Under the pieces are notes generated by a model that was given only the letters and a program-made list of their open reading frames with translations, was not told the origin of the DNA and ran no database searches. From DATEPR01 sp036273855 (GTDB lineage Bacteria > Actinomycetota > Actinomycetes > Mycobacteriales > Pseudonocardiaceae): DNA of 64,000 bases. Location of the stretch: positions 1 to 64,000 of the forward strand of contig DASUGU010000142.1 of assembly GCA_036273855.1 (NCBI GenBank). The letters run 5' to 3'. Both the position numbers and the translations under genes were made by a program. Below are positions 44,572 through 54,159 of this stretch, piece after piece (the first letter of the stretch is position 1; every line of letters begins with the position of its first letter).

Positions 44572-45924
44572 TCAGGCCATGACACGCACACCATCGCGGA
44601 CGGCGGTCTCGCCTCCGATCATGACCGTGCGGACGCGCGGCAGTTCCGTCGGGTCGGTCAGGACGAGGTCGGCGACCGCGCCCGGCGTGACGCGGCCTCG
44701 TCGCGGCGCCACTCCCGGAACGGCGTCCGCGACGTTGGCGGTCGCCATGGCGACCGCGGCCGGCAACCCCACCACGCCGGCCTTCGTGGCGCGGTCGATG
44801 GCCAGCAGGATCGGGTCGTGGTGGCCACCCGCGTAGTCGGTCGAGATCGTGTCGACGAGCCCGCTCTCGAACATCGCGTAGAGCAGTTCCGGGCCGCTGG
44901 TCAACCGCCGCGCACCGAACGTGTCCAGAGTGGACACATCAACGGTCGCACCCAGCTCCTTGAGCTGTTCGGCGTGCTCCAGGGCCTCGCGCAGCTCGAA
45001 GCTCGAATGGTTGGAGTGCCCGGCGATGAGCCGCACATCGGTCCTGGCTATCGCGGCGACCTGCGTCATCGAGGCGGCCGCGTTGTGCACCAGCACCGGT
45101 ACACCGGCCCGCCGCGCGCACTCGGCGGCTTCCCCCAGGCCGTCCAGAGCGATGTCGAAGGCGGGCAACACGATCCCCGAGACGATCTCGCGGATCTCGT
45201 CGACCGACAGCCTGCCGGCCAGCCCCGCGGCCAGCAACGCTTCCTCGACCGCGTCCCGGTCGAACGACGACGCCGCGATGTGCCGGCCCAGCACCGCGAC
45301 CTTCAGCGCGTCCGCCTGCCGGGGTGTGATCACCACGCCGGTCCGTCTGGTCACCTCGGCCGGGATGTACAGGTAACTCGCCCCACCACCGCCCAGGGTG
45401 TGCCCGGCGCCGATCTCGCCGAGGGCGACGGCTCCGGCATCGACCGCCCGACGCGCGGTGAACGCGCGAGACTCGTCCGTGAGCCCACCGCCGTCCGCGA
45501 TCGACGCCGCCCGCAGGCAGGCAGGTGTGTTGCAGGAGGCCAGTTTGACCGTGACCGGGTGATCGTCGTTGGTCCGCGCGACGGCCTCCGCGGTGACGAA
45601 GCCGTCGACGCACAGCACGGTGGTCGTACCCTCCGCCAGGTGCCGGTCCAGATTGGCCCGCACCTGCTCGGCGGACAGTCCCTCGTGGCCGCTGGGAAAC
45701 AGCGGGCCGTACGCCGTGCCATGGGTGTGGTTGTTGATCAGGCCGGGAATGGCCAGGGCGCCTTCTGCTTCGACGATCTCGTCGATCCTGCCGTAGGTTT
45801 CCGATGGCCTGGTGGGCAGGATCTCCCGGATCGTGTCTCCTTCGACCACGATGTCGACACCGCGCCGCGGCCGGGCGCCGGTGCCGTCGACTAGGTCGCA
45901 GCCGTGCAGAACTGTCCTACGCAC
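44572..45924 (-). CDS. Amidohydrolase family metal-dependent hydrolase
   Basis: 450 residues from GTG 45924 (AGGAG seven nt upstream). TIM-barrel metal ligands: H66 and H68 in NNHTHGT, later His in VLVHNAAASM and IAGHSNHSSF, and the final Asp in ISTDYAGGHH. The C-terminus (AVADLVLTDPTELPRVRTVMIGG) returns to the small beta domain. It hydrolyses a C-N bond, probably cyclic or N-acyl. In the operon, after an FAD-dependent amine oxidase, it could open or deaminate the oxidised product; the substrate is not deducible. Confidence 0.85.
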   Translation of the reverse strand: MRRTVLHGCDLVDGTGARPRRGVDIVVEGDTIREILPTRPSETYGRIDEIVEAEGALAIPGLINNHTHGTAYGPLFPSGHEGLSAEQVRANLDRHLAEGTTTVLCVDGFVTAEAVARTNDDHPVTVKLASCNTPACLRAASIADGGGLTDESRAFTARRAVDAGAVALGEIGAGHTLGGGGASYLYIPAEVTRRTGVVITPRQADALKVAVLGRHIAASSFDRDAVEEALLAAGLAGRLSVDEIREIVSGIVLPAFDIALDGLGEAAECARRAGVPVLVHNAAASMTQVAAIARTDVRLIAGHSNHSSFELREALEHAEQLKELGATVDVSTLDTFGARRLTSGPELLYAMFESGLVDTISTDYAGGHHDPILLAIDRATKAGVVGLPAAVAMATANVADAVPGVAPRRGRVTPGAVADLVLTDPTELPRVRTVMIGGETAVRDGVRVMA

Positions 45925-45935
45925 AACGGTCTCCT

Positions 45936-47036
45936 TCAGAGTCGCTCGAAGCGGAACGCGGCCAGTTCCCGGGAGTGGTCCTCGTCCAGCACCTCACCCG
46001 CGACGAGTGCTCCGACATGCACGCTCAGCGTCGCTCCGCTGTGTGAGACGGCGAAGTGGAAGTTCGGCAGTCCGGGTGCCCGGCCCAGCACGGGCAGACC
46101 GTCACCGGGGATCGGCCGTACGCCCACACGTATGCCCTCCACGCGTGCCCCGCGGATACCGGGATAGAGCGCGCAGCCGGCTGCCACGACCTTGTCGACC
46201 GCGGCACGATCGACGTCGATCTCCCCGCTGTCGGTGACGTGGGCCGCACCGTCGATGTCACGTGCGTGCAGCAGCAGCCGCCCACCACCGTCGGGCCTCA
46301 GGTGGACGTGCGGCGCGTGGACCACGCGGGACACGGCGACCGCGACCGGTGACGTGTGGACGAGAACACCGCGCGTGTTGCGCATGGGCAGGTCCAGCCC
46401 GGCGAGTGCGGCGATGTCGGACGCCGCCGGCCCGGCGCAGTTCACCACTGCGTCGGCGGCCAGTCGCCGCCCCGAGGCGAGCCGGACGGCGCACACCAGG
46501 CCGTCGGACACGTCGATTCCGGTGACCGCGTCGTGCCAGACCTGCCGCGCACCTGCCGTGGACAGCAGGTGGCCGATCAGCCGGGTCGGCTCGATCCACC
46601 CCTCGGCCGGGAAGTAGGCGATCTCGTCGCCCGGCAGTTCGGCGGGGCTCATGTCGGGTTCGAGGCGCCGCACCTCCGCGTGGGTGAGCCAACGGGCCTC
46701 GTACCCGTAGCCGAGCACCGAGTCGACCTTCCGGCGCAAGCGCTCGCGTTCGGCGTCGTCGCCGCCCCACTCCAGGTTGCCGCCCTCGTGGTACCAGTCG
46801 CTGCCGGGCACGTCCCGGGCCAGCCTTCGGTGTGCCTCCATCGCGGCGACGCTGAGCTCGTGATAGGCCCGCGGCTGCTTGCCGCACGAGTTGGTCCACG
46901 AGAAGGTCGCACCCGAGGTGCCGGCCGCGGGCGCACCCGAGTCGACCACCGTGACATGTGCCCCGCGTCGCGCCAGCTCCGCGGTCACCGCCGCACCGTA
47001 GAGCCCGGCACCGATGACGACGACCTGTTCAACCAT
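45936..47036 (-). CDS. FAD-dependent oxidoreductase (DAO family)
   Basis: 366 residues. The dinucleotide-binding motif VVVIGAGLYGAAVTAELARRG is at residues 4-24, and FAD-contact loops follow (GATFSWTNSCGK, AVVNCAGPAASDIAALAG); the C-terminus GDGLPVLGRAPGLPNFHFAVSHSG closes the flavin site as in glycine/D-amino-acid oxidases. It oxidises an amine or amino acid to an imine. ATG behind GGAGG; an operator-promoter unit lies just upstream. It is coupled in an operon with the amidohydrolase. Confidence 0.9.
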   Translation of the reverse strand: MVEQVVVIGAGLYGAAVTAELARRGAHVTVVDSGAPAAGTSGATFSWTNSCGKQPRAYHELSVAAMEAHRRLARDVPGSDWYHEGGNLEWGGDDAERERLRRKVDSVLGYGYEARWLTHAEVRRLEPDMSPAELPGDEIAYFPAEGWIEPTRLIGHLLSTAGARQVWHDAVTGIDVSDGLVCAVRLASGRRLAADAVVNCAGPAASDIAALAGLDLPMRNTRGVLVHTSPVAVAVSRVVHAPHVHLRPDGGGRLLLHARDIDGAAHVTDSGEIDVDRAAVDKVVAAGCALYPGIRGARVEGIRVGVRPIPGDGLPVLGRAPGLPNFHFAVSHSGATLSVHVGALVAGEVLDEDHSRELAAFRFERL

Positions 47037-47050
47037 GGTCGGTCCTCCGA

Positions 47051-47109
47051 ATGTAACTAGTTACATCTGTGGGCTTCACACTAGAACACATGGCTTTGCG
47101 AGCAGTCAA
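47051..47109 (-). promoter_or_regulatory. Promoter and palindromic operator of the FAD-oxidase operon
   Basis: TTGACT (minus strand, 47104-47109) and TCTAGT (47080-47085) are spaced by 18 nt and point at the FAD gene. Between the expected start of transcription and the ribosome site lies the perfect 16-bp palindrome ATGTAACTAGTTACAT (47051-47066), 14 bp from the start codon. It would suit a repressor, plausibly the LacI protein of the operon, although LacI sites usually have a central CG. Confidence 0.6.
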
Positions 47110-47139
47110 TGACGCGTCGCCGGTGCGTGATCGATCCGG

Positions 47140-47877
47140 TCAGGTGTCGGCTGCGGCGGTTCGGCGCCGCTGGGCGCGGTGGGCGAGTACGTCGAGGATC
47201 CGCTGCCATGCCGGTGATGCCTCGGTGACCAGCGAGGAGACCAACGTCATGCTTCCTGGCTGGCTGAGGTCGCCTTCGTGTTCGAGCTCCCAGGCGTCCA
47301 GGTCGTCGATGAGCCGGTCCACCCGGGGATCGTGCGGATCCCAGTCGACCGCTTGATCACAGGCCAGGTACAGGCGCGTTCGGTCGGGGTCGGCGAAGCT
47401 GGCGTTCTTGTCCTGGATCCACTGGGCCGTGGCGTTCGGGTCCAGTGCCTGGATCAGGATCCGCGCGTCCCGTTCCAGCCGTACGGTCCGTTCGCTGACA
47501 CCGATGGCGCGCATCCGGTCCAGGATGGCGACCACTTCGGGCGGCAGGACCAGGCGTTCGCCGCTGGCCAGTTCGGCGATCCGGCGGCGGTGCTCGGCGA
47601 GCTGGTCGATCTTGCGCTGGAGATCGATGTCGATGTCGGTGATGGCCGCGGCGAATTCGGTGGGCTGGGCGTGCAGCAGCGCGTCGATGCGCGCCAGTGG
47701 CACTCCGGCATCGGCGAGGGTCCTGATCCGGATGAGATCCACCGCCGCCTGCGCGCTGTAGCGGCGGTAGCCGGAGGCATCGCGCTCCGGCTCGGGCAAC
47801 AGGCCCATGTGGTGGTAGTGGCGGACGGTGCGCACTGTCACGCCGGCGCTCGCCGCGAGTTGGCTGATGGTGAGCAC
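47140..47877 (-). CDS. MerR-family transcriptional regulator
   Basis: 245 residues from GTG 47877. The N-terminal winged HTH reads LTISQLAASAGVTVRTVRHYHHMGL, followed by YRRYSAQAAVDLIRIRTLADAGVPLARI and a coiled-coil dimer helix (QRKIDQLAEHRRRIAELASGE). No metal-binding Cys is present, so it probably senses an organic ligand with its C-terminal domain. It lies 27 bp after an alpha/beta hydrolase gene on the same strand and may regulate it. Confidence 0.85.
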   Translation of the reverse strand: MLTISQLAASAGVTVRTVRHYHHMGLLPEPERDASGYRRYSAQAAVDLIRIRTLADAGVPLARIDALLHAQPTEFAAAITDIDIDLQRKIDQLAEHRRRIAELASGERLVLPPEVVAILDRMRAIGVSERTVRLERDARILIQALDPNATAQWIQDKNASFADPDRTRLYLACDQAVDWDPHDPRVDRLIDDLDAWELEHEGDLSQPGSMTLVSSLVTEASPAWQRILDVLAHRAQRRRTAAADT

Positions 47878-47904
47878 CGTCCTCCTCCGACTGTCGTGCC
47901 GACT

Positions 47905-48852
47905 CTAGGCGCGGGCCACGTGGGCAGCGCGGTCCACCACGTCGCGGATCGCCTGGACCACGACGTCGGGGCGCAGGAAGCAGAGCTGGCTGTGACCGAC
48001 GTCGGCGACGGTGCGTTGCTCCCCGTCCGAGACCGCGCTCACCACGGCCGCGACCATCCTCCGCTTGCCGTCACTGATCTCCCGCAGCGTCCGCTCCGCC
48101 ATCCCCTGCCGCGTTCGCCGGGACGTCAGCGCGCGCTGGGCGGGGTCGACGCCCTCGGTGGTGAGCGCGATCAGCGGCACGTCGGGGATGTCCGGCCCGG
48201 CCCGCAGTTCCGCTGCCAGTTCGACCAGGTTGCCGCGCTCGGCGAAGCCGGGCCGCAGCCATTCGTCGCTGGCATGGGCGTCGATCAGCGGCAGCCGCAG
48301 GTGCTCCGGGTATCCCGCCACCAGCTCGGCGTACATCGCGCGCAGGGCCGGGCGCATCTGCGGGATCTGCTCCGGGTCGGGTGCCATCTGCTGGCCGGCG
48401 GCCAGGCCCGCCTCGGCGGGCATGAAGTCGTCCCAGTCGCGGTGGAAGGCGTCCAACCAGACCAGCCCGGCCACCTCCTGTGGGTACAGTTGCGCGAACC
48501 GATGCGCGTAGGCGCCGCCCAGGGAGTGCGCCACCAGGACGTACGGGCCGGCGATGTCCTGGGCGTGCAGCAGCTCGTGCAGTTCCGTGGCGACCTCGGC
48601 GGCGGTGCGCGGCAGTGCCACCGGATCGCTGTAGCCCGTGCCGCCGCGGTCGTACCCGACGGTGGTGGTGAACCGCGAGACCCGTTGCTGGACAAGGAAG
48701 TAGTCCAGACCGACCGAGCTGGCACCGGGCAGGAACACGACGGCCGGCCCGCCGCTGCCCGACCGATGCACGAACACGCGGCGGCCGTCGATCTCCTGGA
48801 ACCCGCCGACCGGCGGAGCGGGCCGGACTACGGAAGTGATGTTCTTCGTCAT
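47905..48852 (-). CDS. Alpha/beta hydrolase
   Basis: 315 residues. Nucleophile elbow VAHSLGG with S110; oxyanion-side motif LPGASSVGLDYF; catalytic His in VADVGHSQLCF near the end. The first 40 residues (GGFQEIDGRRVFVHRSGSGGP) are typical of the haloperoxidase/epoxide-hydrolase-like branch. The substrate is unknown. It probably shares a transcript with the MerR gene downstream. Confidence 0.85.
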   Translation of the reverse strand: MTKNITSVVRPAPPVGGFQEIDGRRVFVHRSGSGGPAVVFLPGASSVGLDYFLVQQRVSRFTTTVGYDRGGTGYSDPVALPRTAAEVATELHELLHAQDIAGPYVLVAHSLGGAYAHRFAQLYPQEVAGLVWLDAFHRDWDDFMPAEAGLAAGQQMAPDPEQIPQMRPALRAMYAELVAGYPEHLRLPLIDAHASDEWLRPGFAERGNLVELAAELRAGPDIPDVPLIALTTEGVDPAQRALTSRRTRQGMAERTLREISDGKRRMVAAVVSAVSDGEQRTVADVGHSQLCFLRPDVVVQAIRDVVDRAAHVARA

Positions 48853-48906
48853 GGGACAAGGCTCGAACCCTGACGCACGGTCAAGGTCAAGCCCGCCCGC
48901 AGCTGC

Positions 48907-50192
48907 TCACGGTTGCCGCGGGGACGCGGCGAGCAGGGTGAGTACGGCCTGCCATCCGGCTTGTTGTGCCGCTTCGTCACCGGCTCGGGTGCCCCAAGAT
49001 CCGACTGCTCCCCGGTGATCGGGTGTACCACGCGGGTCGCGGTGGCCAGGTAGGGGAACGAGCCCACGCCGTGGCCGGCATGGGGGTAGATCAGCGCAGC
49101 GTGCGGGAAGCGAACATGGGCCTGGCCGAGTTCGTCGTCGATCTGGGTGGTCCAGGTGGGCGACTGCCACAGCATGTCGTCCGCGCCGGCGATCGCCAGT
49201 ACCGGGCCGGAGATGAGCGCGACCGGGATCGGGCCCGGCGGGACCGGCCGGCCGGCCAGGGTCCAGGCCGATCCCGCCCCGAGCGGGAATGCCCCGTTGA
49301 CCACGGCGCTGGGGGCTTCCACGATGGCTCCGTGGACCAGGCTCGGGAACTCGTCGGCCAGCAGTAGGGCGGCCTCCGAACCGCGCGAGTCCCCCAGGGC
49401 CAGGATGTGGCCGGGATCGACACCGGGCTGCTCGGCCAGCAGCCGGGCCGCGGTGGCGAACTACTCCAGTGGTATGTCGGCCAGGTCGGTCGGCAGGCCA
49501 GGCAGGTGGAAGTAGCCCAGCGAGAGCGCGGGATAGCCGTGGCCGGCCAGCAACGCGGCCGTGAAGTTCTGGCTCTGCCCGCCTTCCGAACCGCCGAAGG
49601 CCAACACCGCCGGCCGTGGCCGGGTCCCGGCCGCGGGCAGGAACAGGTCGCCGATCACGCCGTCGCGCGCCAGCGTGAGTGTTCGATGCCCGACGCCGGG
49701 CGCCAGCCACCGGCGGGTCAGCACCGTGGAGGCCCGCGCCTGGCCATCGACGTCGACCGTCAGCGTGACCTGGTAGTCCGGGGCCAGCCGCACGGACCGG
49801 GGATCGAAGGCGACGGTGTTCGCGGGGCCGGCCACCGGGTTCATCGACCACAGCAGGCCCATGGGATCCACGCCCCGGTACGTACCGTCCGTCGGTGCCG
49901 CCACACCCAGGTCCACGATGCCCGCGGTGTCCGCGTGGAAGGTGGCGTGGCCCTGCCAGGCCCGCCCCGCGTGGTCGCGGGCGCGGGACACGATCGTGAT
50001 CTGCTGACCGGAAAGCAGCCCGGTCACGCGCACCCGCACCGACTGGTCGGCCAGGCTCGTCGACGCGTCGACCACGAACCTCGGATGCCCGGTACCGGGT
50101 CGCCCGACCGAACCCACCAGACTGACGGCCACGACCGCCACGACCGCCGCAATCGTCACCAGAACCCGGACAACCGGGCCACCACGCCTCAT
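48907..50192 (-). pseudogene. BAAT-type acyl hydrolase/transferase gene, broken twice
   Basis: From ATG 50192 the frame encodes a membrane-anchored BAAT/acyl-CoA-thioesterase-like protein: an N-terminal helix, a bile-acid-thioesterase N-terminal domain (VRVTGLLSGQQITIVSRARD) and the beginning of the alpha/beta domain. At 49461-49463 a TAG interrupts DIPLE*FATAARLLAEQPGVDP, where homologues have Tyr (TAC/TAT). The catalytic motif GDSRGSEAALLL lies after the stop. Near 48992-48995 a one-base deletion in a G run (CCCC on the plus strand) shifts the frame; restoring one G gives LGGTRAGDEAAQQAGWQAVL and a normal end at 48907. Two independent lesions mark a dead gene; a sequencing error would have to strike twice. 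Confidence 0.8.
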
Positions 50193-50392
50193 CGCGCCCC
50201 CCAGCACCACCTGTCGGCAGGCTCATGTTAGACCCGTCGCTGGCCGGCACGGTCGTAGCGCGCAGCCGATTAAGGCGCTTTCTCCACCACGGCCTTGGGT
50301 TCCCGCGACGGGGCCAACAGGACTCGAGTGCGCTCCGCAATCAGGTTGTTACCACGGATTCCACGTCGTAACACATCAGATACCGTTTACTC

Positions 50393-50420
50393 TTGTGCTG
50401 GTGACATATCACAGTACGAT
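50393..50420 (+). promoter_or_regulatory. Predicted promoter of the second ABC transporter operon
   Basis: TTGTGC (50393-50398) and TACGAT (50415-50420) are spaced by 16 nt, about 55 nt before the solute-binding-protein start. Within the spacer GTGA-CATA-TCAC (50401-50412) forms a short inverted repeat that a regulator such as the GntR at 56243 might use. Confidence 0.45.
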
Positions 50421-50473
50421 CAGTTTCCTTGGCAGGCGCGGTGTCACCGCCCAACCCGAGGATGGAGCTGGAT

Positions 50474-52186
50474 ATGCCCGACATGGCCGAGCTGAGCTCG
50501 CCGGACGAGTCGTCGTGGCTGGCGCGCACCCAGCCGTCATCACATGTGCCCGCCGCGCTGTCGCGCCGACGGTTCCTCGCGGTCGGCGGTGCCACCGCGG
50601 GCGCCCTGGGTGCCGGGTACCTGTTGGCCGCCTGCGGGAGCGGCTCATCGGGCTCCGGGCCCGTGGGCAAGCCATCGGACACCCTGACGGTCGGCGTCTA
50701 CCAGGAGCCTGACTCCCTCGACCCGGGCGCCACGGGCCTCGTGGTCGCCGAGTTCATGCTCGACGGCATCTTCGACCCGCTGGTCTGGTGGCTGCCGACC
50801 GCGGACGGCAGCAAGCAGTACTACCCGGGCCTGGCCACCAGCTACCAGGTGTCGCCGGACGCCACGACGTACACGTTCAAGCTCCGCCAGGACGTGGAGT
50901 TCCACGACGGCACCCATTTCGACGCGAACGCGGTCAAGGCCACGTTCGACCACATCGTCAATCCGGCGACCAAGTCGCGGTCGGCGATCGGCTCGCTCGG
51001 TCCCTACCAGGAGACCAAGGTCATCGATCAGTACACGGCGCAGGTCGTGTTCAGCAGCCCGAACGCCGCGTTCGTGCACGAGATGACGACGAACCTGTTC
51101 AACATGGTCTCCCCCGCCGCGATCAAGAAGTACGGCCACGCGGGCCTCGCGGCGCACCCGGTCGGCACGGGGCCGTTCTCCTTCCAGGAGTACGTCACCC
51201 AGGACCACATGACGGTGGTGGCCAACCCGAAGTACAAGTGGGGCCCGACCGCGTTCGGTCCTGCCGGGCCGCCGAAGCTGAAGAAGATCACCTACCGGAT
51301 CCTCACGGACCCGACCGCCCGCTTCAACGCGCTGCAGACCGGCCAGCTGCAGCTGGCCATGAACCTGAACCCGAACGACATCAAGACCGTGCGGTCGACC
51401 AGCGGCCTGACCCACTACAACCTGGCCTCCACCGGCCAGCCCTACGGCTACCCGATCAACGTCACCAAGGGCCCGACGAACGATCTCAAGGTGCGCCAGG
51501 CCATCAACTTCGCCGTGGACCAGGACACCCTGAACAAGACGGTGCTGCAGGGCGCCTACCAGGCCGCGCACAACGTGTTGACCCCGACGACGCCCGGCTA
51601 CAACAGGGCCGACGACACGATGTACGCCTACAACCCGGCGAAGGCGAAGAGCCTGCTGGACAGCGCGGGCTGGCACGCGGCGGGCAACGCGACCCGCACG
51701 AAGAACGGTCAGCCGCTGGAACTGGCGATCCTCATCCAGTCGGCGAACGGGTTCGACCTGCCGACGCAGTTCGTGGTCAGCCAGCTCAAGGCCGTCGGCA
51801 TCGCCGCCAAGACGACGTCCCAGCCGTTCGTGACCGCGGCGGCGTCCTACAACCAGGGCGTGCAGAACCTGTCCGCGATCTTCTACTACGACGTGGACCC
51901 GTACCTGCTGAACAACCTGGTGAACTCGCAGAACATCAAGTCCGGCTTCAACTGGGCGCACTACACCAACCCGGCCATCGACGCGGCGATGCCGAGGGCG
52001 AACGGCACGGCCGACGAGGCGAGCCGGACCGCGCAGTGGCAGCAGATCACGCACACGCTGATGGAGGACGCGATCTTCCTGCCACTGTGGAACGTCAGCG
52101 GTGTCTTCTCGGCCACCAGCAACCTGAAGGGCATGCACTTCGGAGTGACCGGCTACCCGTTCTTCCACTCGGCGTCGCTGACCTGA
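50474..52186 (+). CDS. ABC transporter solute-binding lipoprotein, peptide type (Tat)
   Basis: 570 residues from ATG 50474 (GGAG six nt upstream); earlier in-frame ATGs at 50462 and 50429 are less well placed. The leader has a twin-arginine motif SRRRFLAVGGATAGALGAG and a lipobox LAAC, so it is exported folded by Tat and lipidated. The SBP_bac_5 body shows DSLDPGATGLVVAEFMLDGIFDPL, FKLRQDVEFHDGTHFDANAV, HPVGTGPFSFQEY and KVRQAINFAVDQDTLN. It captures the solute for the transporter encoded next; the solute is unknown. Confidence 0.9.
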   Translation: MPDMAELSSPDESSWLARTQPSSHVPAALSRRRFLAVGGATAGALGAGYLLAACGSGSSGSGPVGKPSDTLTVGVYQEPDSLDPGATGLVVAEFMLDGIFDPLVWWLPTADGSKQYYPGLATSYQVSPDATTYTFKLRQDVEFHDGTHFDANAVKATFDHIVNPATKSRSAIGSLGPYQETKVIDQYTAQVVFSSPNAAFVHEMTTNLFNMVSPAAIKKYGHAGLAAHPVGTGPFSFQEYVTQDHMTVVANPKYKWGPTAFGPAGPPKLKKITYRILTDPTARFNALQTGQLQLAMNLNPNDIKTVRSTSGLTHYNLASTGQPYGYPINVTKGPTNDLKVRQAINFAVDQDTLNKTVLQGAYQAAHNVLTPTTPGYNRADDTMYAYNPAKAKSLLDSAGWHAAGNATRTKNGQPLELAILIQSANGFDLPTQFVVSQLKAVGIAAKTTSQPFVTAAASYNQGVQNLSAIFYYDVDPYLLNNLVNSQNIKSGFNWAHYTNPAIDAAMPRANGTADEASRTAQWQQITHTLMEDAIFLPLWNVSGVFSATSNLKGMHFGVTGYPFFHSASLT

Positions 52187-52234
52187 TTCCTGCCGCACCG
52201 GCGCGAAACGCCTGTATCAACGGAAAAGGATGCC

Positions 52235-53167
52235 ATGGCACGGTTCGTCCTCGGCCGCCTGCTGATCGCGATCCCGGTCCTGCTGGGCGTGACCATCGTC
52301 GCCTTCCTGATCATCCACTTGATACCCGGCAACCCCGCGCAGGTCATGCTGTTCGGGTCCAACCCGACGCCCGCGCAGATCCATGCCCTGGAGGTCCGCC
52401 TGGGCCTGGACGACCCGCTCTATGTGCAGTACGGGAAGTACATCGCCGGGCTGCTGCACGGTGACCTGGGCACGTCGTTCGTCACCGGCCGTTCGGTCGG
52501 CTCGGAGATCGTGGCCAGGGCACCGAGCACGTTCATCCTGAGCGGGGCGGCGCTGCTGGTCGCCATCGTGATCGGCATCCCGCTGGGCATCGCCGGTGGC
52601 GCCCGGCCCGGCTCGGTCTGGGACCGGGTCGGCCGGGTCATCTCGGTGTCCGGCGTGGCGATCCCGTACTTCTGGCTGGCGCTGATCTTCACGCTGATCT
52701 TCGCGGTGCACCTGCGGTTGCTGCCCGCCGTGGGCACCCAGGGTTTCAAGTCGCTGATCATGCCCGCGGTCGCGCTCGGTTGGGGTTACGCGGCGATCCT
52801 GACCCGGCTGGTGCGCAGCAGGCTGATCGAGGAGTTCCAGGACGAGTACATCAAGACCGCCAAGGCCAAGGGGTGCAGCGACAGCCGGGTGCTGTTCAAC
52901 CACGCGCTGCGCAACGCGATCATCCCCACGATCACCATGCTGGGCCTGCAGATCGGCAACATCCTGACCGGCGCGGCCGCGATCGAGGTGATCTTCGGCC
53001 GGCCCGGTCTGGGCAGCTTCCTGGTGTCGTCGATCGCCGCGAAGAACATCCCGGTGGTGCAGGGCGCGGTGCTGTTCATCGGCGTCGCCTACGTGGTGAT
53101 CAACCTGGTGGTGGACGTGATCGTCGGGGTGATCGATCCGCGGACGCGGAAGAAGGTGACGGTGTGA
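52235..53167 (+). CDS. Peptide-type ABC transporter permease (DppB type)
   Basis: 310 residues with six membrane helices. N-terminus VLGRLLIAIPVLLGVTIVAF, then LIIHLIPGNPA; EAA loop KTAKAKGCSDSRVLFNHALRN. It follows the binding-protein gene by 48 bp (GGAAAAGGA ribosome site). Its stop overlaps the next GTG start. Confidence 0.9.
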   Translation: MARFVLGRLLIAIPVLLGVTIVAFLIIHLIPGNPAQVMLFGSNPTPAQIHALEVRLGLDDPLYVQYGKYIAGLLHGDLGTSFVTGRSVGSEIVARAPSTFILSGAALLVAIVIGIPLGIAGGARPGSVWDRVGRVISVSGVAIPYFWLALIFTLIFAVHLRLLPAVGTQGFKSLIMPAVALGWGYAAILTRLVRSRLIEEFQDEYIKTAKAKGCSDSRVLFNHALRNAIIPTITMLGLQIGNILTGAAAIEVIFGRPGLGSFLVSSIAAKNIPVVQGAVLFIGVAYVVINLVVDVIVGVIDPRTRKKVTV

Positions 53168-54132
53168 CGGCCAACATGGACACGACATCGAACACGTCCG
53201 GGGAGCCGACGATCGATCCGGCGGCCGGACCGCTGCCGGACGCGTCGACGGCAGCGGTCACCGGTGGTTTCCGGGCGTCCGCCACCGCACGCCTGGCTCG
53301 CGGTGGGCTGATCTCCGGCGCCGTCCTCGGCGTGCTGGTGTTGTTCCTGCTGGTGATCGCGGTACTGCCGCAACTGATCGCGCCCGGCGACCCGACGGCG
53401 TCGGTCGCCGGGGCGTTCACCGCGCCGAGCGGGGAGCACTGGTTCGGCACCGACGACCTGGGCCGCGACGTGCTGACCAGGGTGGTGTGGGGCGCGCACC
53501 CGATCCTGCTGGCCAGCGTTCTGGGCATCGCGATCGCCACGGTGATCGGCGTGCTGCTCGGCCTGCTGGGCGGCATGACCCGCGGGTTGGCCAGCGGCCT
53601 GGTGATGCGCATCCTCGACGTGATGCTGGCGCTGCCGGCGCTGCTGATCGCGCTGATGGTGGTCGCCATCGCGGGCAACGGCGTGACCAGCATCGTGATC
53701 GCCGTCGGCGTGGCGTACATCCCGGCGTTCGCGCGGGTGGTCTACGGCTCCGTGCAACGACTCCGGACCGCCGACTACGTCGCCGCCGCCCGGTTGTTCG
53801 GGGCCAGCAGGTCCCGCACCGTCGTCCGGCACCTGGTGCCCAACCTCGCCACCGAGATCGCGGTCGTCGCGAGCAGTGCCCTCGGCTGGGCGGTGCTCAC
53901 GGCCGCCACGTTGAGCTTCCTCGGCTTCGGCGTGAACCTGCCCAACCCGGACTGGGGCGTCGACCTCGCGTCCGGCGGCCAGTACCTGCAGACGGCGTGG
54001 TGGATCTCGACGTTCCCCGGCCTGGCCGTGACCGCGACGATCCTGCTGTCCAACTATCTCGGCGACTACGTCAGCGCGATCCTCGATCCGCGGCGCACGG
54101 TCCGGGTCCGGCGGCCATGGCAGTTGGGCTGA
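53164..54132 (+). CDS. Peptide-type ABC transporter permease (DppC type)
   Basis: 322 residues from GTG 53164 (GTGA overlap with dppB). An unusually long 40-residue hydrophilic N-terminal arm precedes GGLISGAVLGVLVLFLLVIAV. Then comes the DppC block HWFGTDDLGRDVLTRVVWGAHPIL and the EAA loop AARLFGASRSRTVVRHLVPNLATE. Together with DppB it forms the channel. Confidence 0.9.
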   Translation: MTANMDTTSNTSGEPTIDPAAGPLPDASTAAVTGGFRASATARLARGGLISGAVLGVLVLFLLVIAVLPQLIAPGDPTASVAGAFTAPSGEHWFGTDDLGRDVLTRVVWGAHPILLASVLGIAIATVIGVLLGLLGGMTRGLASGLVMRILDVMLALPALLIALMVVAIAGNGVTSIVIAVGVAYIPAFARVVYGSVQRLRTADYVAAARLFGASRSRTVVRHLVPNLATEIAVVASSALGWAVLTAATLSFLGFGVNLPNPDWGVDLASGGQYLQTAWWISTFPGLAVTATILLSNYLGDYVSAILDPRRTVRVRRPWQLG

Positions 54133-54159
54133 CGTGACGAACGACAGGGAGACACCATC

